The notes: generated by a model not told the origin, from the sequence alone. A DNA stretch of 64,000 bases from PALSA-894 sp963734185 (GCA_963734185.1 CAVTGA010000001.1:1116001-1180000); one strand, 5' to 3'; positions 34,564-44,767 are shown, numbered from the stretch's first letter. Translations and numbers: made by a program.

Positions 34564-34953
34564 TCAGATATCCCAGCCCTGATGCCGACCGAAGGTCACG
34601 GTGGCCTGCTCGGTCTTGCCGGTCACGGCCTTGAAGGTCTTGATTGAAACCTGCTGCGTCGCGGGCTGCATCGAGCCGCCGTGGGTCGCGAGGTGCCCGA
34701 TGGTCGCGCCCATGACGCCGACCATGACGCAGGCCATCAGGAAGGCGCCGATCAGGCCGCCGCGCGGAAGCAGCAGGCACAGCCCACCGAGGATCTCGGC
34801 CGAGCCGGCGACGAGGCGGAATGTCGAGCCAAGGCCGATCATCTCGAACGGCTGGACCATGAAGTCGGCGCCGGAGAGCTTGGCTGTTCCGGCCGCGAGC
34901 GCAACCAAGCCCACCATCGCCTGCAGCCCGTAGATCGCGGTCTTGTTGGTCAT
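34564..34953 (-). CDS. DoxX-family membrane protein
   Basis: 129 residues with four hydrophobic segments (about 7-22, 45-62, 67-83 and a weaker one). GTAKLSGADFMVQPFEMIGLG, FRLVAGSAEILGGLCLLL and the position of the helices match the DoxX/DoxX-like family of small inner membrane proteins, some linked to redox balance or quinone chemistry. The short C-terminal tail (TGKTEQATVTFGRHQGWDI) is soluble. It is divergent from the large kinase gene with about 225-250 bases between. Confidence 0.8.
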   Translation of the reverse strand: MTNKTAIYGLQAMVGLVALAAGTAKLSGADFMVQPFEMIGLGSTFRLVAGSAEILGGLCLLLPRGGLIGAFLMACVMVGVMGATIGHLATHGGSMQPATQQVSIKTFKAVTGKTEQATVTFGRHQGWDI

Positions 34954-34998
34954 GGCAGGTCCCGCCTTCTTCTGATGGCGGCAACCTACTCGCCTTAC

Positions 34999-35163
34999 GT
35001 ATCGTCGAAATGTCGATGCTTGAAGGATTTCGTATCAAGTGTATCGCCGCGAGGCGGCCGCCGAGGCCGCGCCCTATTAAGTATGGATACGTATTAGGAG
35101 GCGTGATCGCGCCAAACGATACAGACGATACAAAACGCGGCCGCCGCGACACATCGACGATAC
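34999..35163. repeat. Cluster of GTATCG/CGATAC hexamers in the DoxX-kinase divergent region
   Basis: Five exact copies of GTATCG or its complement lie at 34999, 35041, 35117, 35126 and 35158, with near-copies at 35032 (GTATCA) and 35085 (GGATAC). Several pair as close direct or inverted half-sites. All are between the DoxX start and the kinase start, where operators belong. No regulator can be named. Confidence 0.5.
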
Positions 35164-35201
35164 ACGCGGTGGCGAACATGACAAAGGTGGAGCCCGTCCT
35201 G

Positions 35202-38200
35202 ATGGCGCGTAAGCGATTGCCCTCGCCTGTTTCCAAGGTTTCGGCACCCGCATCCCGGGCCGCGCCGCGCGATGCGCGGATGCGGAACGAGGAGCGCTAT
35301 GCGCTCGCGATGCAGTCCATCAATTACGGCGTGTATGACGCCGATCTCGAAGGCGGCGAGGTGTACTTCTCCACCTCGCTACGCGCCATGCTCGGCATGA
35401 AACCGGACGATCCGGCGCTGACCACCGGCAACATCATCGAGAAGATCCACCCTGCGGATCAGCCGGTCTACCGCGAGGCGATCGTCCGGCATCTGAAACA
35501 GGAAACGCCGCAGTTCGTCTGCGATTTCCGCTATATCGCGACGGACGAAAGCTGGCGCTGGGCGCGCCAGCACGGCGTAGCGGTCAGGCACCCCGACGGG
35601 CGCGCCTACCGCATCGTCGGGGCGATGACCGACGTCACCGAATCCAGAGCAGCGCGACCGCGAGCTGGACACCGCGCGCACCGCGGCGCTGACGACGCGC
35701 CGGCAAAGCGATGCCGCTGACGCGACGGCGGCGCCGATCGAGGAGCGCTACGAGCTCGCCATGGCGTCGATCAATTTCGGCGTCTACGACTGGGACATCG
35801 AAAGCGACACCATCTACTACGCGCCGGCGCTGCGAATCATGCTCGGGCTCGGGCCGTCGAGCGACGATCAGGTGAAGAGAGACGAATGGACGCCGCGCAT
35901 CCATCCGAACGACCTGCCCATCTACCAGCGCGCGCTGGTCGACCATTTCAAGGGCGAAACGCCACGCTTGGAGTGCGAGTACCGCTACCGGGCGGTTGAC
36001 GGCTCGTGGCGCTGGGTGCGCCAGCACGGCATCGCGTTGCGCGGTCCCGACGGGCGCGCGCGCCGGCTGATCGGGGCGACCGGCGACGTCACCGAGGTCA
36101 AGCAGCGCGAACGCGAGCTGCACACGGCGCGCGCCGAAATCGCCGCGGCCCACCGGCGCGGGCTTCCGATCGACGGAACCGCCTCGCAGCGCGAAGAGCG
36201 CTACGCGCTCGCGCTGGAATCGATCAACGAAGGCCTCTACGACGTCGACCTGGAGAAGGACACCGTCTACTTCTCACCGCAGTTGCGCATGCTGCTCGGC
36301 ACCTCCGAACATCTCTCCACGGTCGAACGGTGGGTGGCGCAAATCCACCCCGACGATCGGGAGATGCACCGGCGCACGGTCATGGCCCACTACAGGGGCG
36401 AAACCCCTCGCATCGTGTGCGAATTCCGCTTCCGCACGCGCGACGGCAATTGGCGCTGGGCGCGCCAGCACGGGATCGGGATTCGCGACGAGAACGGGCG
36501 CGTGTGCCGCATCGTCGGCGCGATGGGCGACATCACCGAGCTCAAGCAAGGTCAGCGCGAGCTGCAATCCGCCAAGGCCGAAGCCGCCGCCGCCCACCGC
36601 GACGTGGAAAGCACGCGCGAGATGCTGCAGACGATCATCGACAACATGACCGACGGCGTCTCGCTGTTCGACAAGGACTTCCGCTGGCAGTTCAGCAACC
36701 GTCACCACATCGAGGCGATGCAGTACACGCCCGACGTGGCGCGTCCCGGCATGTCGGGCTACGACCTGTTGCGGCTGCATATCATGCGCGGCGAGTACGG
36801 CCCGGTCGCGAGCGAGGACGTGGAAGCGCGCCTCGAGGAGATCGCCGCGCGGGTGCTCACGCCCGGCGGCGGACGCTACGAGCGCCGCATGCGCAACGGG
36901 CGCTACATCGAGTTCAACTTCAAGCCGCTCGACGACGGCAGCGTGCTCGGGGTCTATCGCGACATCACCGACCTGAAGGAACGCGAGGAAGCGCTCGCGG
37001 CCGCCAAGGACGCCGCGATCGCCGCGCGCGACGAAGCCGCCGCCGCCCGCGCCGACGTGGAGCGCACCCGCGAGGCGCTGCAGACCGTGCTCGACAACAT
37101 GAGCGACGGCGTCATGCTGCTTGGCGAGGGGGGGCGGCTGCGCTTCGTCAACCGGCGGCTGGCCGAATTCCAGCAGTACCCGCCCGAATTGCTCAAGCCC
37201 GGCACGACCATCCGCGAGATCATGCGGCATCAGGCCGAGCGCGGCGACTTCGGTCCCGGCCGCGATCCCGAAGCGATCGTCGAGGAACGACTGGCAATCG
37301 TCGCCAGCCCGGGCGGCAACCGCTACGAACGGCGTGCCGCCAGCGGCCGGTATCTCGAATTCAGCATCAAGCGGCTCGACGACGGCGGCGTGCTCATCGT
37401 CAACCGCGACATCACCGAGCTGAAGGAGCGCGAAGAGGCGCTTGCCGCCGCCAAGGAAGCGGCCGAGGCCGCACGCGACGACGTGGAGCGCACCCGCCAG
37501 GTGATGCAGATCGTGCTCGACAACATGAACGACGGCGTCATGCTGTTCGACAAGGACTTCCGCTGGCAATTCGTCAACCGGCAGCTGATGGACTTCCAGC
37601 GCTTCACGCCCGACATCGCCTATCCGGGCGTCTCGGGCTACGACATCCTGCGCATGCAGGCGCAGCGCGGCGACTTCGGTCCGGTCGACGACATCGAGCG
37701 CGTGGTGCAGGAACGCGCCGCCACAATGCGCACGCCGGGCGGCATCCGCTATGCGCGCCGCACGGCGAACGGACGCTACATCGAGTTCAACTTCAAGCCG
37801 CTCGAGGACGGCGGCCTGCTCGAAGTCTACCGCGACATCACCGAGATCAAGGAGCGCGAGGAGGCGGCCGAGGCGGCGCGCGACGCAGCAGAGCGGGCGC
37901 ATGCGGAGGTCGCGGCTGCGCGCGCCGACGTCGAGCGCACGCGCAACCTGATGCAGACCGTGCTCGACAACATGAACGACGGCGTCGCATTGTGGGACAG
38001 GGATTTCCGCTGGCAGTTCAGCAACAAGCCGGACATCCAGGCCAGGGGCCTGACCCCCGACATCGCCTACCCGGGCGTCTCCGGCTACGACCTGGTGCGC
38101 CACCAGACCGAGCGCGGCGCGTTCGGTCCCTACGAGGATATTGAGCAGAAGGTCGAGGAGGTCGTCGCCGGCATCCTCAAGCCGGGCGGCAATCGCTACG

Positions 38201-39925
38201 AGCGCAGCTCGCCCGATGGCCGGCATCGGGAAATCAGCATCAAGCCGCTCGACGACGGCAGCATCCTCGGGATCTATCGCGACATCACCGAACTGAAGGA
38301 TCGCGAGCAGGCGCTCGCCGCCGCCAAGGAAAGCGCCGAGGCGGCACGCGACGAAGCCGAGAAGGATCGCGCCGAGGCGGAGGCCGCCAACCAGGCCAAG
38401 TCCACCTTCCTCGCCACCATGAGCCACGAGATCCGCACGCCGATGAACGGCGTGCTCGGCATGATCGACGTACTCGAGCGCCAGGGGCTGGACAGCACGC
38501 AGCGCCGCACGGTCGACACCATCCGCAACTCCGCGCAGTCGCTGCTGCGCATCATCGACGACGTGCTCGACTTCTCCAAGATCGAGGCCGGACGGCTGGA
38601 GCTGGAGGAAACCACGTTCTCGCTCTCCGGTCTGATCGATTCCTCGGTCTCGACGTTCCACCCGCAGGCGCACAACAAGGGTCTGACGCTTGAAGCCGAG
38701 ATCGACGCCGGATCGGACGACGCCCTGGTCGGCGACCCGACGCGGCTGCGTCAGATCCTGTTCAACCTGGTGAGCAACGCGCTCAAGTTCACCGAGCGTG
38801 GCGGCGTCAAGGTGCATGTCGGCACCGAGCCGATCGGCAAGGGCAATACGCGCGTGACGCTCTCCGTGAGCGATACCGGCATCGGACTCGACGCCGAGCA
38901 GCGCGCGCGCCTGTTCCAGCCGTTCGCGCAGGCCGATTCCTCGACCACGCGCCGGTTCGGCGGCACCGGCCTCGGCCTGTCGATCGTGCGCCGGCTCGCC
39001 CAGCTGCTCGGCGGCGACGTGCGGGTGGAGAGCACGCCCGGTTCCGGCTCCACTTTCACGGTCACGCTGATCATGCGTGCCGCGCCCGCCGAATTCGCCG
39101 CTCAAGGCGCTGCTGCGCCCGAGCGATCTTTCGCGCTCGATCGGGCCGATCTCGCCTGCCGGGCGGCCGTGCGTGCTGGTGGTCGACGACCATCCGGTCA
39201 ATCGCGAGGTGCTGGTGCGCCAGCTCGATCTGCTCGGCATAGCGGCCGACACGGTCGACGATGGCGTCGAGGCGCTCGCCACCTGGGCGGCGGGACGCTA
39301 CGACGCGGTGCTTGCCGACATCCACATGCCGCGCATGGACGGCCACGAATTGACCAAGCGCATCCGCGCGGTCGAGGCCGAGCGCGGCGAAATGCGCACG
39401 CCGATCGTCGCCGTGACCGCCAACGCGATGAAAGGCGAGGAGGAACGCTGCCTCTCGGCCGGCATGGACGCCTATTTGGCCAAGCCCGTGAGCGTCGACC
39501 GGCTGCGCGCGACCTTGGAGCGCTGGCTGGCGATCCAGGGCGACGGTCACGCCGGCGCCGCCGTGCGCAGGGCTGAAGCCAAGGCCGCAATCGACCGCGG
39601 CACGCTCTCGGCCTGGCTCGGCGACGACCCGGCGGCGATCAACTCGCTGCTCGGACGGTTCCGCGACACCGCGGTCGAGACCGAACGCGAGATCAATACC
39701 GCGTCGCGCGCCGGCAATCTGGCGACCCTCGCGGCGGCCGCCCACAAGCTCAAGGGGGCCGCCCAGGCGGTGGGCGCGGCCGCGGTCGGGAGCGCCGCTG
39801 CCGCGCTCGAGGAGGCCGGCAAGGCCGGCGACCGCGCGCGCTGTCGCGACGGGCTCGGCCGGCTTGCGACCGAGCTCAGGCGCGCCTATGCGGAAATCGG
39901 CGGGCCGGGACCGAACGGGAAGTAG
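35202..39925 (+). CDS. Giant hybrid histidine kinase: seven PAS, HisKA, HATPase, receiver, HPt; frame broken twice
   Basis: A sensor kinase of about 1573 residues after correction. Three PAS_3-like domains (ERYALAMQSINYGVYD; ERYELAMASINFGVYD; ERYALALESINEGLYD, each ending in WRWxRQHG) are followed by four PAS_7-like domains (VLDNMNDGV...DKDFRWQF...). Then HisKA with FLATMSHEIRTPMNG, the HATPase (NLVSNALKF, DTGIGL, GGTGLGLSIVRR), a receiver (Asp in YDAVLADIHMPRMDG) and an HPt (His in AAAAHKLKGAAQAVG). No membrane helix is seen, so it is cytosolic. Frame switches near 35650 and 39078 each need one base removed. The start may be ATG 35178 or 35202; a GGAG site favours 35202. Confidence 0.85.
36600..38300 (+). 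repeat. Four tandem PAS_7 coding repeats within the kinase gene
   Basis: Four units of about 400-440 bases repeat the same protein text: a coiled linker (AARADVERTR), QTVLDNMxDGV, FRWQFxNR, TPDIAYPGVSGYD, RGDFGP, GGxRYERR, IxFNxKPLDDG and YRDITELKEREEAL. The third and fourth share long identical stretches, so they arose by recent duplication or gene conversion. Such repeats may also confuse assembly. Confidence 0.8.
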
Positions 39926-40000
39926 TGGGCAAAGGCGCGGCCACGGTCTTCGGGTAACGCGCCGAACATCATCCGCGCCGTGCCCGCCTTCGCTGCGCCT

Positions 40001-40035
40001 TAAGCGCGTTAACGCGCGTCTTCGACGCGCTATGG
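40001..40035. repeat. 35-base dispersed palindromic repeat, copy 1
   Basis: Contains the hairpin gcgcgtc-ttc-gacgcgc followed by tatgg. A second copy at 52806-52840 differs by one base. It lies between the kinase and response-regulator genes. Confidence 0.7.
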
Positions 40036-40066
40036 GCGCGGCAAGCCCACGCCGAAGCCCGAAGGG

Positions 40067-40142
40067 CGTAGGCGGTGGGCAAAGGCGCGCGAGATTCACG
40101 CAAGATCCGAACGATCCGCCGTGCGCCTTTGTCCACCCTACG
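40067..40142. repeat. Inverted repeat between convergent kinase and regulator genes
   Basis: Arms of about 20 bases (cgtaggcggtgggcaaaggc at 40067 and gcctttgtccaccctacg ending 40142) enclose some 35 bases. The unit gtgggcaaaggcgcg also occurs directly at 39926. The element ends against the regulator stop codon and may form a transcriptional roadblock. Confidence 0.65.
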
Positions 40143-40850
40143 CTAATCCTTCGGCGGGACGAACATGTAGCCGACGCCGCGCACGGTGCGGATGGTGTCG
40201 GGATGCGAGGGATCGACCTCGATCTTGCGCCGCAGCCGGGTGATGCGCAGGTCGATGGCGCGGTCGAAGGCCTCCATCTCGCGGTGCGCCGTCACCTCCA
40301 GCAGCCAGTCACGGTTGAGCGGCCGGTTCGGATTCTCGGCGAACACCTTGAGCAGGTCGAACTCGCTTGCCGCCAGGGTCTCCTCGCTGCCGTCGCCGAG
40401 ATCGACCAGCACGCGCTTCTCCAGGTCGAGCACGCGGCGCCCCATGCGCACGCGCGGGCCCGTGCTCGACGCGACGCCGGCGACGCGCCGCAGCACGCTC
40501 TTGACGCGCGCCAGGAGCTCACGCGGCTCGAACGGTTTGGCGATATAGTCGTCGGCTCCGGTCTCGAGCCCGACGATGCGATCGACCGTGTCGGAAGCCG
40601 CCGTCACCATGATGATCCCGATGCGCCCGCTCTTTTCGCGCAGCCAGCGCGCCAGCGCGAACCCGTCCTCGCCGGGCAGGCCGACGTCGAGCAGCACGAG
40701 CGCCGGCAACTCGCGTTCCAGCAGCTTGCGCAGCGCGGTCCCGCCGTCGGCGCCGCTGACGCGGAAATTCTGCTTGCCGAGATAGTCGAGCAGCAACTGA
40801 CGCTGCGCCCCCTCGTCTTCGACGACAATGATGTGCGGCCGGTTGTCCAT
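40143..40850 (-). CDS. OmpR-family response regulator
   Basis: 235 residues. A receiver domain (VVEDEGAQRQLLLDYLGKQN; phospho-acceptor Asp in LVLLDVGLPGEDG near residue 54; Lys in DDYIAKPFEPRELLARV) is followed by a winged-helix DNA-binding domain ending RTVRGVGYMFVPPKD. It is convergent with the hybrid kinase, whose HPt domain is the likely phosphate donor; the pair looks like a four-step His-Asp-His-Asp relay. Target genes are unknown. Confidence 0.93.
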   Translation of the reverse strand: MDNRPHIIVVEDEGAQRQLLLDYLGKQNFRVSGADGGTALRKLLERELPALVLLDVGLPGEDGFALARWLREKSGRIGIIMVTAASDTVDRIVGLETGADDYIAKPFEPRELLARVKSVLRRVAGVASSTGPRVRMGRRVLDLEKRVLVDLGDGSEETLAASEFDLLKVFAENPNRPLNRDWLLEVTAHREMEAFDRAIDLRITRLRRKIEVDPSHPDTIRTVRGVGYMFVPPKD

Positions 40851-40937
40851 GCGCGTCGTTCAAGTTCCCCGAGCGAATGCTTTTTCCGAATGCCACCATG
40901 CCCGAGCGTCCGCAGCGCCACAAGGTCGGCCGCCCGG

Positions 40938-41009
40938 CTAGTACCCCTAACCCGAAGTTCGCCTCCGAGTGGGCCGCAAGTGCTGGCGAACTTCGGAATC
41001 GGACACTAG
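40938..41009. repeat. Imperfect inverted repeat downstream of dnaE
   Basis: Arms at 40938-40963 and 40985-41009 share the core cgaagttcgcc/ggcgaacttcg with flanking ctagt/actag. A single related arm lies upstream of dnaE at 44598-44620, so copies of the element flank the gene. It may end dnaE transcription. Confidence 0.65.
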
Positions 41010-41050
41010 GCCGATGTGGCATTTCGCGGCGAGAAGCCCGTTCTTGCGCT

Positions 41051-44000
41051 TCAAACCGCCTCGACCTGCACCACGCCCGGCACCGCCTTGATGGCGCCGG
41101 CGATCTGCGGAGAGATCTTGTAGCGGCCGGGAAGCTTCACCTCGACCTCGGTATCCTTGTCGAGCATCAGCACCACGCTCACCTCGGCATCGCCCTTGTC
41201 GAGCCGGCGCGCCACGCCTTCGACCGGCGCCTCCGAGCGCACGAACACGCGCAACGCCGTCTGCATCTTCTCGGCCGCGCGGTCGAGCGGCTCGACCGAC
41301 TGGATGCGCGCGCGCACGTCGTCCCCTTGCGCCTCCGCGCTCAGGAACAGCAGCACCGCCGCGCCCGGCTCCAGCATGTCGCGATACTGCTGCAGCCCTT
41401 CGGCGAACACGACCGCCTCGTAGTGGCCGGACGGATCGGAGAATTCCAGGATACCCATCTTGTTGCCGGTCTTGGTGCGGCGCTCCTGGCGCGACACCAC
41501 GGTGCCGGCGACGCGTCCGGCGGTCGCGCCCGCCTTCACGGCACGGGCGAATTCGGCCCAGGACTGCACGCGCAGGCGCTGCAACGCCGCCGCATAGTCG
41601 TCGAGCGGATGACCGGAAATGAAGAAGCCGGCCGCCTCGTACTCCTTCTGCAGGCGCTCGGACGGCAACCACGGCTCGACCGCAGGCAGCGGCAGCGCCT
41701 CGGGCGTCGCAGCTCCCCCGAACAGCTCGCTCTGCCCGACGGCGGCGGCATCGTGGCGCCGCTGCGCGGCCGACAGGATCAGTTCGGCGCCGGCATGCAC
41801 GCGCGCGCGATTGCGCTCCAGCTCGTCGAACGCGCCGGCCGCGCCGAGGCTTTCGAGCACGCGCTTGTTGACCGCGCGCGGGTTGATGCGGCCGGCGAAG
41901 TCGGCGAGGTCGCGAAATGGCCGGTTGTCCCGCGCGACCACGATCGCCTCGACCGCCTGCGGTCCGACGCCTTTGAGCGCGGCCAGCGCATAGTGGATCA
42001 TGCCGGCCTCGACCTCGAAGCTCACCCCGGAGCGATTGACCGAGGGCGGCTCGACCTTGACGCCGAGGCGCTGCGCCTCGGCGCGGAATTCGGCGAGCTT
42101 GTCGGTATTGCCCATGTCGAGCGTCATCGAGGCGGCGAGGAACTCGACCGGATGGTTCGCCTTCATGTAGGCGGTCTGATAGGCGACGAGCGCGTAGGCT
42201 GCCGCGTGGCTCTTGTTGAAGCCGTAATCGGCGAAGCGCGCGAGCAGCTCGAAGATCGCTTCCGCCTGGCCGTTGTCGATCCCGCGCTCGACCGCGCCGG
42301 TCACGAAACGCTGGCGCTGCGCCGCCATCTCGGAGCGGATCTTCTTGCCCATGGCGCGGCGCAACAGGTCGGCCTCGCCGAGGGAGAAGCCCGCGAGCAG
42401 GCGCGCGATCTCCATCACCTGCTCCTGGTAGACGATGACCCCGAAGGTCTCGCGCAACACCGGCTCGAGCTTGGGATGGATGTAGTCGGGCTGCTCGGTG
42501 CCGTGCTTGCGCGCGCAGTAGGTCGGGATGTTGGCCATCGGGCCCGGCCGGTACAGCGCGACGAGCGCGATGATGTCCTCGAAACGGTCCGGCCGCATGT
42601 CGATGAGGGCGCGGCGCATGCCCTGCCCTTCGACCTGGAAGATGCCGACCGTCTCGCCGCGCGCCAGCATCGCGTAGGATTTGGCGTCGTCGAGCGGCAG
42701 GCCGAGCAGGTCGACGCCGACGCCGCGGCGCTTGAGCAGCTTCACCGCCAGGTCGAGCACGGTCAGCGTCTTGAGGCCGAGGAAGTCGAATTTCACCAGC
42801 CCGGCCTGCTCGACCCATTTCATGTTGAACTGGGTCACCGGCAGGTCGGATTTCGGATCGCGGTAGAGCGGGACCAACTCGGCGAGCGGGCGATCCGCGA
42901 TCACGATGCCAGCGGCATGGGTCGAGGCGTGACGGTGCAAGCCTTCGAGCTTCTGCGCAATGTCGAAGGCGCGCCGGACGAGCGGCTCGGCGTCGCGCGC
43001 GGCCTGCAACCGTGGCTCGTCGGCGATGGCGCGCGACAAGCTCACCGGATTGAGCGGATTGATCGGCACGAGCTTGGTCAGCTTGTCGACCTGGCCGTAC
43101 GGCATCTGCAGCACGCGCCCGACGTCGCGCAGCACGCCGCGCGCCTGCAGGGTACCGAAGGTGATGATCTGCGCGACCTCGCTGCGGCCGTAGCGTTCCT
43201 GCACGTAGCGGATCACTTCGTCGCGCCGGTCCTGGCAGAAATCGATGTCGAAGTCCGGCATCGACACCCGTTCGGGGTTGAGGAAGCGCTCGAACAGGAG
43301 ACCGAAGCGGATCGGATCAAGGTCGGTGATGGTAAGCGCATAGGCGACGAGCGAGCCCGCGCCCGAGCCGCGCCCCGGCCCGACCGGAATGCCCTGCGCC
43401 TTGGCCCACTGGATGAAGTCGGCGACGATCAGGAAGTAGCCGGAATAGGCCATGCCCTCGATGACCCCGAGTTCGAAGGCGAGCCGCTCGGCGTAATCGT
43501 CGCCGGTGCGGCCGGAGGCGAGGCCATGGGCCGTGATGCGGCGCTCGAGCCCTTGCTGCGCCTCGCGCCGCAGTTGCGCGGCTTCGTCGACCGCCTTGCC
43601 GCCGGGCAGCGTGAAGCGCGGCAGGATCGGCTTGATGGTCTTCGGGCGATAGGCGCAGCGCTGCGCGATCTCCACGCTCGCGGCAAGCGCCTCGGGCAGG
43701 TCGGAGAACAGCGCCGCCATCTCGGCGCGGCTCTTGAAGTAATGCTCTGGGGTCAGCTGGCGGCGGTCGGTCTCGGCGACGAGGCGGCCTTCCGCGATGC
43801 AAATGAGCGCGTCGTGGGCCTCGTAATCCTCGCGCGTCGCGAACAAGGGCTCGTTGGTGGCGACAAGCGGGATGCCGGGGCCATAGGCGAGATCGATCAG
43901 CACCGGCTCGGCGAGCTTCTGCTCCGGCATGCCGTGGCGCTGCAATTCGACATAGAGCCGGTCGCCGAACAATTCCTGCAGCCGCGCGCAGCGCAGGCCG

Positions 44001-44470
44001 GCAAGTTCCGCCTGCCCGCCGGCGACGGCCAGATCGAGCGGACCGCCGGGACCGCCGGTGAGCGCGATCAGTCCATCGGTCGCGCCCGCGAGCGCCGTGA
44101 GCGCGACGTGCGGCTGCGCGTCGGCCGGCGCCTCCAGGAAGGCGGCCGAGGTGAGCCGCATCAGGTTGCGATAGCCCGCTTCGCGCACTGCGAGCAGCAC
44201 GAGCCGCGGCAGCCTGGCCTGACCGGGCGCGCGCGAGCCGCTGAGATCGCCGAAGTCGACGGCCAGCGCGCAGCCGACGATCGGCTGGATGCCGGATGCG
44301 CTCAGCTTCTCGGAGAACTCGAGCGCCGCGAACATGTTGTCGGTGTCGGTGAGCGCCAGCGCCGGCTGGTGGTCGGCCTTGGCGAGCTCGGCAAGCCGGC
44401 TCACTGTGAGCGCGCCCTCGAGCAGCGAATAGGACGAGTGGACATGCAGGTGCACGAAGCCGGGATTCAA
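41051..44470 (-). CDS. dnaE: DNA polymerase III alpha subunit
   Basis: The replicative polymerase subunit, 1139 residues (E. coli 1160). The PHP domain opens with FVHLHVHSSYSLLEGALTVS; the palm holds the catalytic Asp residues in SMPDFDIDFCQDRRDEVIRY near residue 400, with GRGSGAGSLVAYAL before it; FNKSHAAAYALVAYQTAYMKANHP, an HhH region (NPRAVNKRVLESLGAAGAFDEL) and an OB fold (GRVAGTVVSRQERRTKTGNKMG) follow. It is DnaE1, not the SOS polymerase DnaE2: no imuA/imuB is nearby and its context (lolD, lolC/E, proS) is the housekeeping one. Confidence 0.96.
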   Translation of the reverse strand: MNPGFVHLHVHSSYSLLEGALTVSRLAELAKADHQPALALTDTDNMFAALEFSEKLSASGIQPIVGCALAVDFGDLSGSRAPGQARLPRLVLLAVREAGYRNLMRLTSAAFLEAPADAQPHVALTALAGATDGLIALTGGPGGPLDLAVAGGQAELAGLRCARLQELFGDRLYVELQRHGMPEQKLAEPVLIDLAYGPGIPLVATNEPLFATREDYEAHDALICIAEGRLVAETDRRQLTPEHYFKSRAEMAALFSDLPEALAASVEIAQRCAYRPKTIKPILPRFTLPGGKAVDEAAQLRREAQQGLERRITAHGLASGRTGDDYAERLAFELGVIEGMAYSGYFLIVADFIQWAKAQGIPVGPGRGSGAGSLVAYALTITDLDPIRFGLLFERFLNPERVSMPDFDIDFCQDRRDEVIRYVQERYGRSEVAQIITFGTLQARGVLRDVGRVLQMPYGQVDKLTKLVPINPLNPVSLSRAIADEPRLQAARDAEPLVRRAFDIAQKLEGLHRHASTHAAGIVIADRPLAELVPLYRDPKSDLPVTQFNMKWVEQAGLVKFDFLGLKTLTVLDLAVKLLKRRGVGVDLLGLPLDDAKSYAMLARGETVGIFQVEGQGMRRALIDMRPDRFEDIIALVALYRPGPMANIPTYCARKHGTEQPDYIHPKLEPVLRETFGVIVYQEQVMEIARLLAGFSLGEADLLRRAMGKKIRSEMAAQRQRFVTGAVERGIDNGQAEAIFELLARFADYGFNKSHAAAYALVAYQTAYMKANHPVEFLAASMTLDMGNTDKLAEFRAEAQRLGVKVEPPSVNRSGVSFEVEAGMIHYALAALKGVGPQAVEAIVVARDNRPFRDLADFAGRINPRAVNKRVLESLGAAGAFDELERNRARVHAGAELILSAAQRRHDAAAVGQSELFGGAATPEALPLPAVEPWLPSERLQKEYEAAGFFISGHPLDDYAAALQRLRVQSWAEFARAVKAGATAGRVAGTVVSRQERRTKTGNKMGILEFSDPSGHYEAVVFAEGLQQYRDMLEPGAAVLLFLSAEAQGDDVRARIQSVEPLDRAAEKMQTALRVFVRSEAPVEGVARRLDKGDAEVSVVLMLDKDTEVEVKLPGRYKISPQIAGAIKAVPGVVQVEAV

Positions 44471-44597
44471 CGGTCAGCCCTCGCGATTCTAGGTCGCGAA
44501 GGATGGTGCGGATCGCTCGCCGAAGAGTCCACCGGCGAGGGGTGACTCAGGCGCAACGGCGCACAGCTTCGCGGGCGCCCTGCCGCACATTGGGTAC

Positions 44598-44620
44598 GAA
44601 CTTCGGGTTCGGGGCACTAG
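44598..44620. repeat. Single arm of the cgaacttcggg...actag repeat
   Basis: Carries cgaacttcgggttcggggcactag-type sequence, matching in inverse orientation the arm at 40938-40963. It lies between the dnaE start and the small SOS gene. Confidence 0.55.
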
Positions 44621-44642
44621 CGGCCGCCCGAAACGGCAATCC

Positions 44643-44741
44643 TCACAGCGCGGCAATCACCTGCGCCCAGATCGCGATCATTCCGATGAACAGGGCGAGC
44701 GACGTCAGTGTGGCGGCTTCCTCGGCAACAGCACGGACCAT
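44643..44741 (-). CDS. SOS-controlled 32-residue single-helix membrane peptide (SidA-like)
   Basis: A small frame of 33 codons, ATG at 44741, preceded by a strong GGAGG ribosome site 6 bases upstream. The peptide has a short acidic N-terminus (MVRAVAEEAATL) and then one hydrophobic helix (LTSLALFIGMIAIWAQVIAA). An exact LexA box lies 30-45 bases upstream within its promoter. In Caulobacter, SidA is a 29-residue SOS-induced membrane peptide that blocks division through FtsW/FtsN; size, topology and control match, but I cannot align the sequence, so SidA identity is inference. The dnaE neighbour is probably unrelated in function. Confidence 0.72.
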   Translation of the reverse strand: MVRAVAEEAATLTSLALFIGMIAIWAQVIAAL

Positions 44742-44767
44742 GACTTCCTCCACAGAACGGAAGCAGA

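Noticed and set aside
35103..35202. Kinase start at GTG 35103 next to an AGGAGG
   Set aside because: Only one base separates the site from the GTG, too short for initiation, and the added residues would lie in the half-site array.
36274..39282. 1002-codon minus-strand frame opposite the kinase gene
   Set aside because: It is the mirror of the repeated PAS domains on the plus strand; composition (His, Asp, Arg, Val rich) is typical of antisense frames in GC-rich DNA.
41051..44470. dnaE as the SOS mutagenesis polymerase dnaE2
   Set aside because: No LexA box directly controls it, no imuA/imuB neighbours exist, and its lolD-lolC/E-proS context is that of dnaE1.
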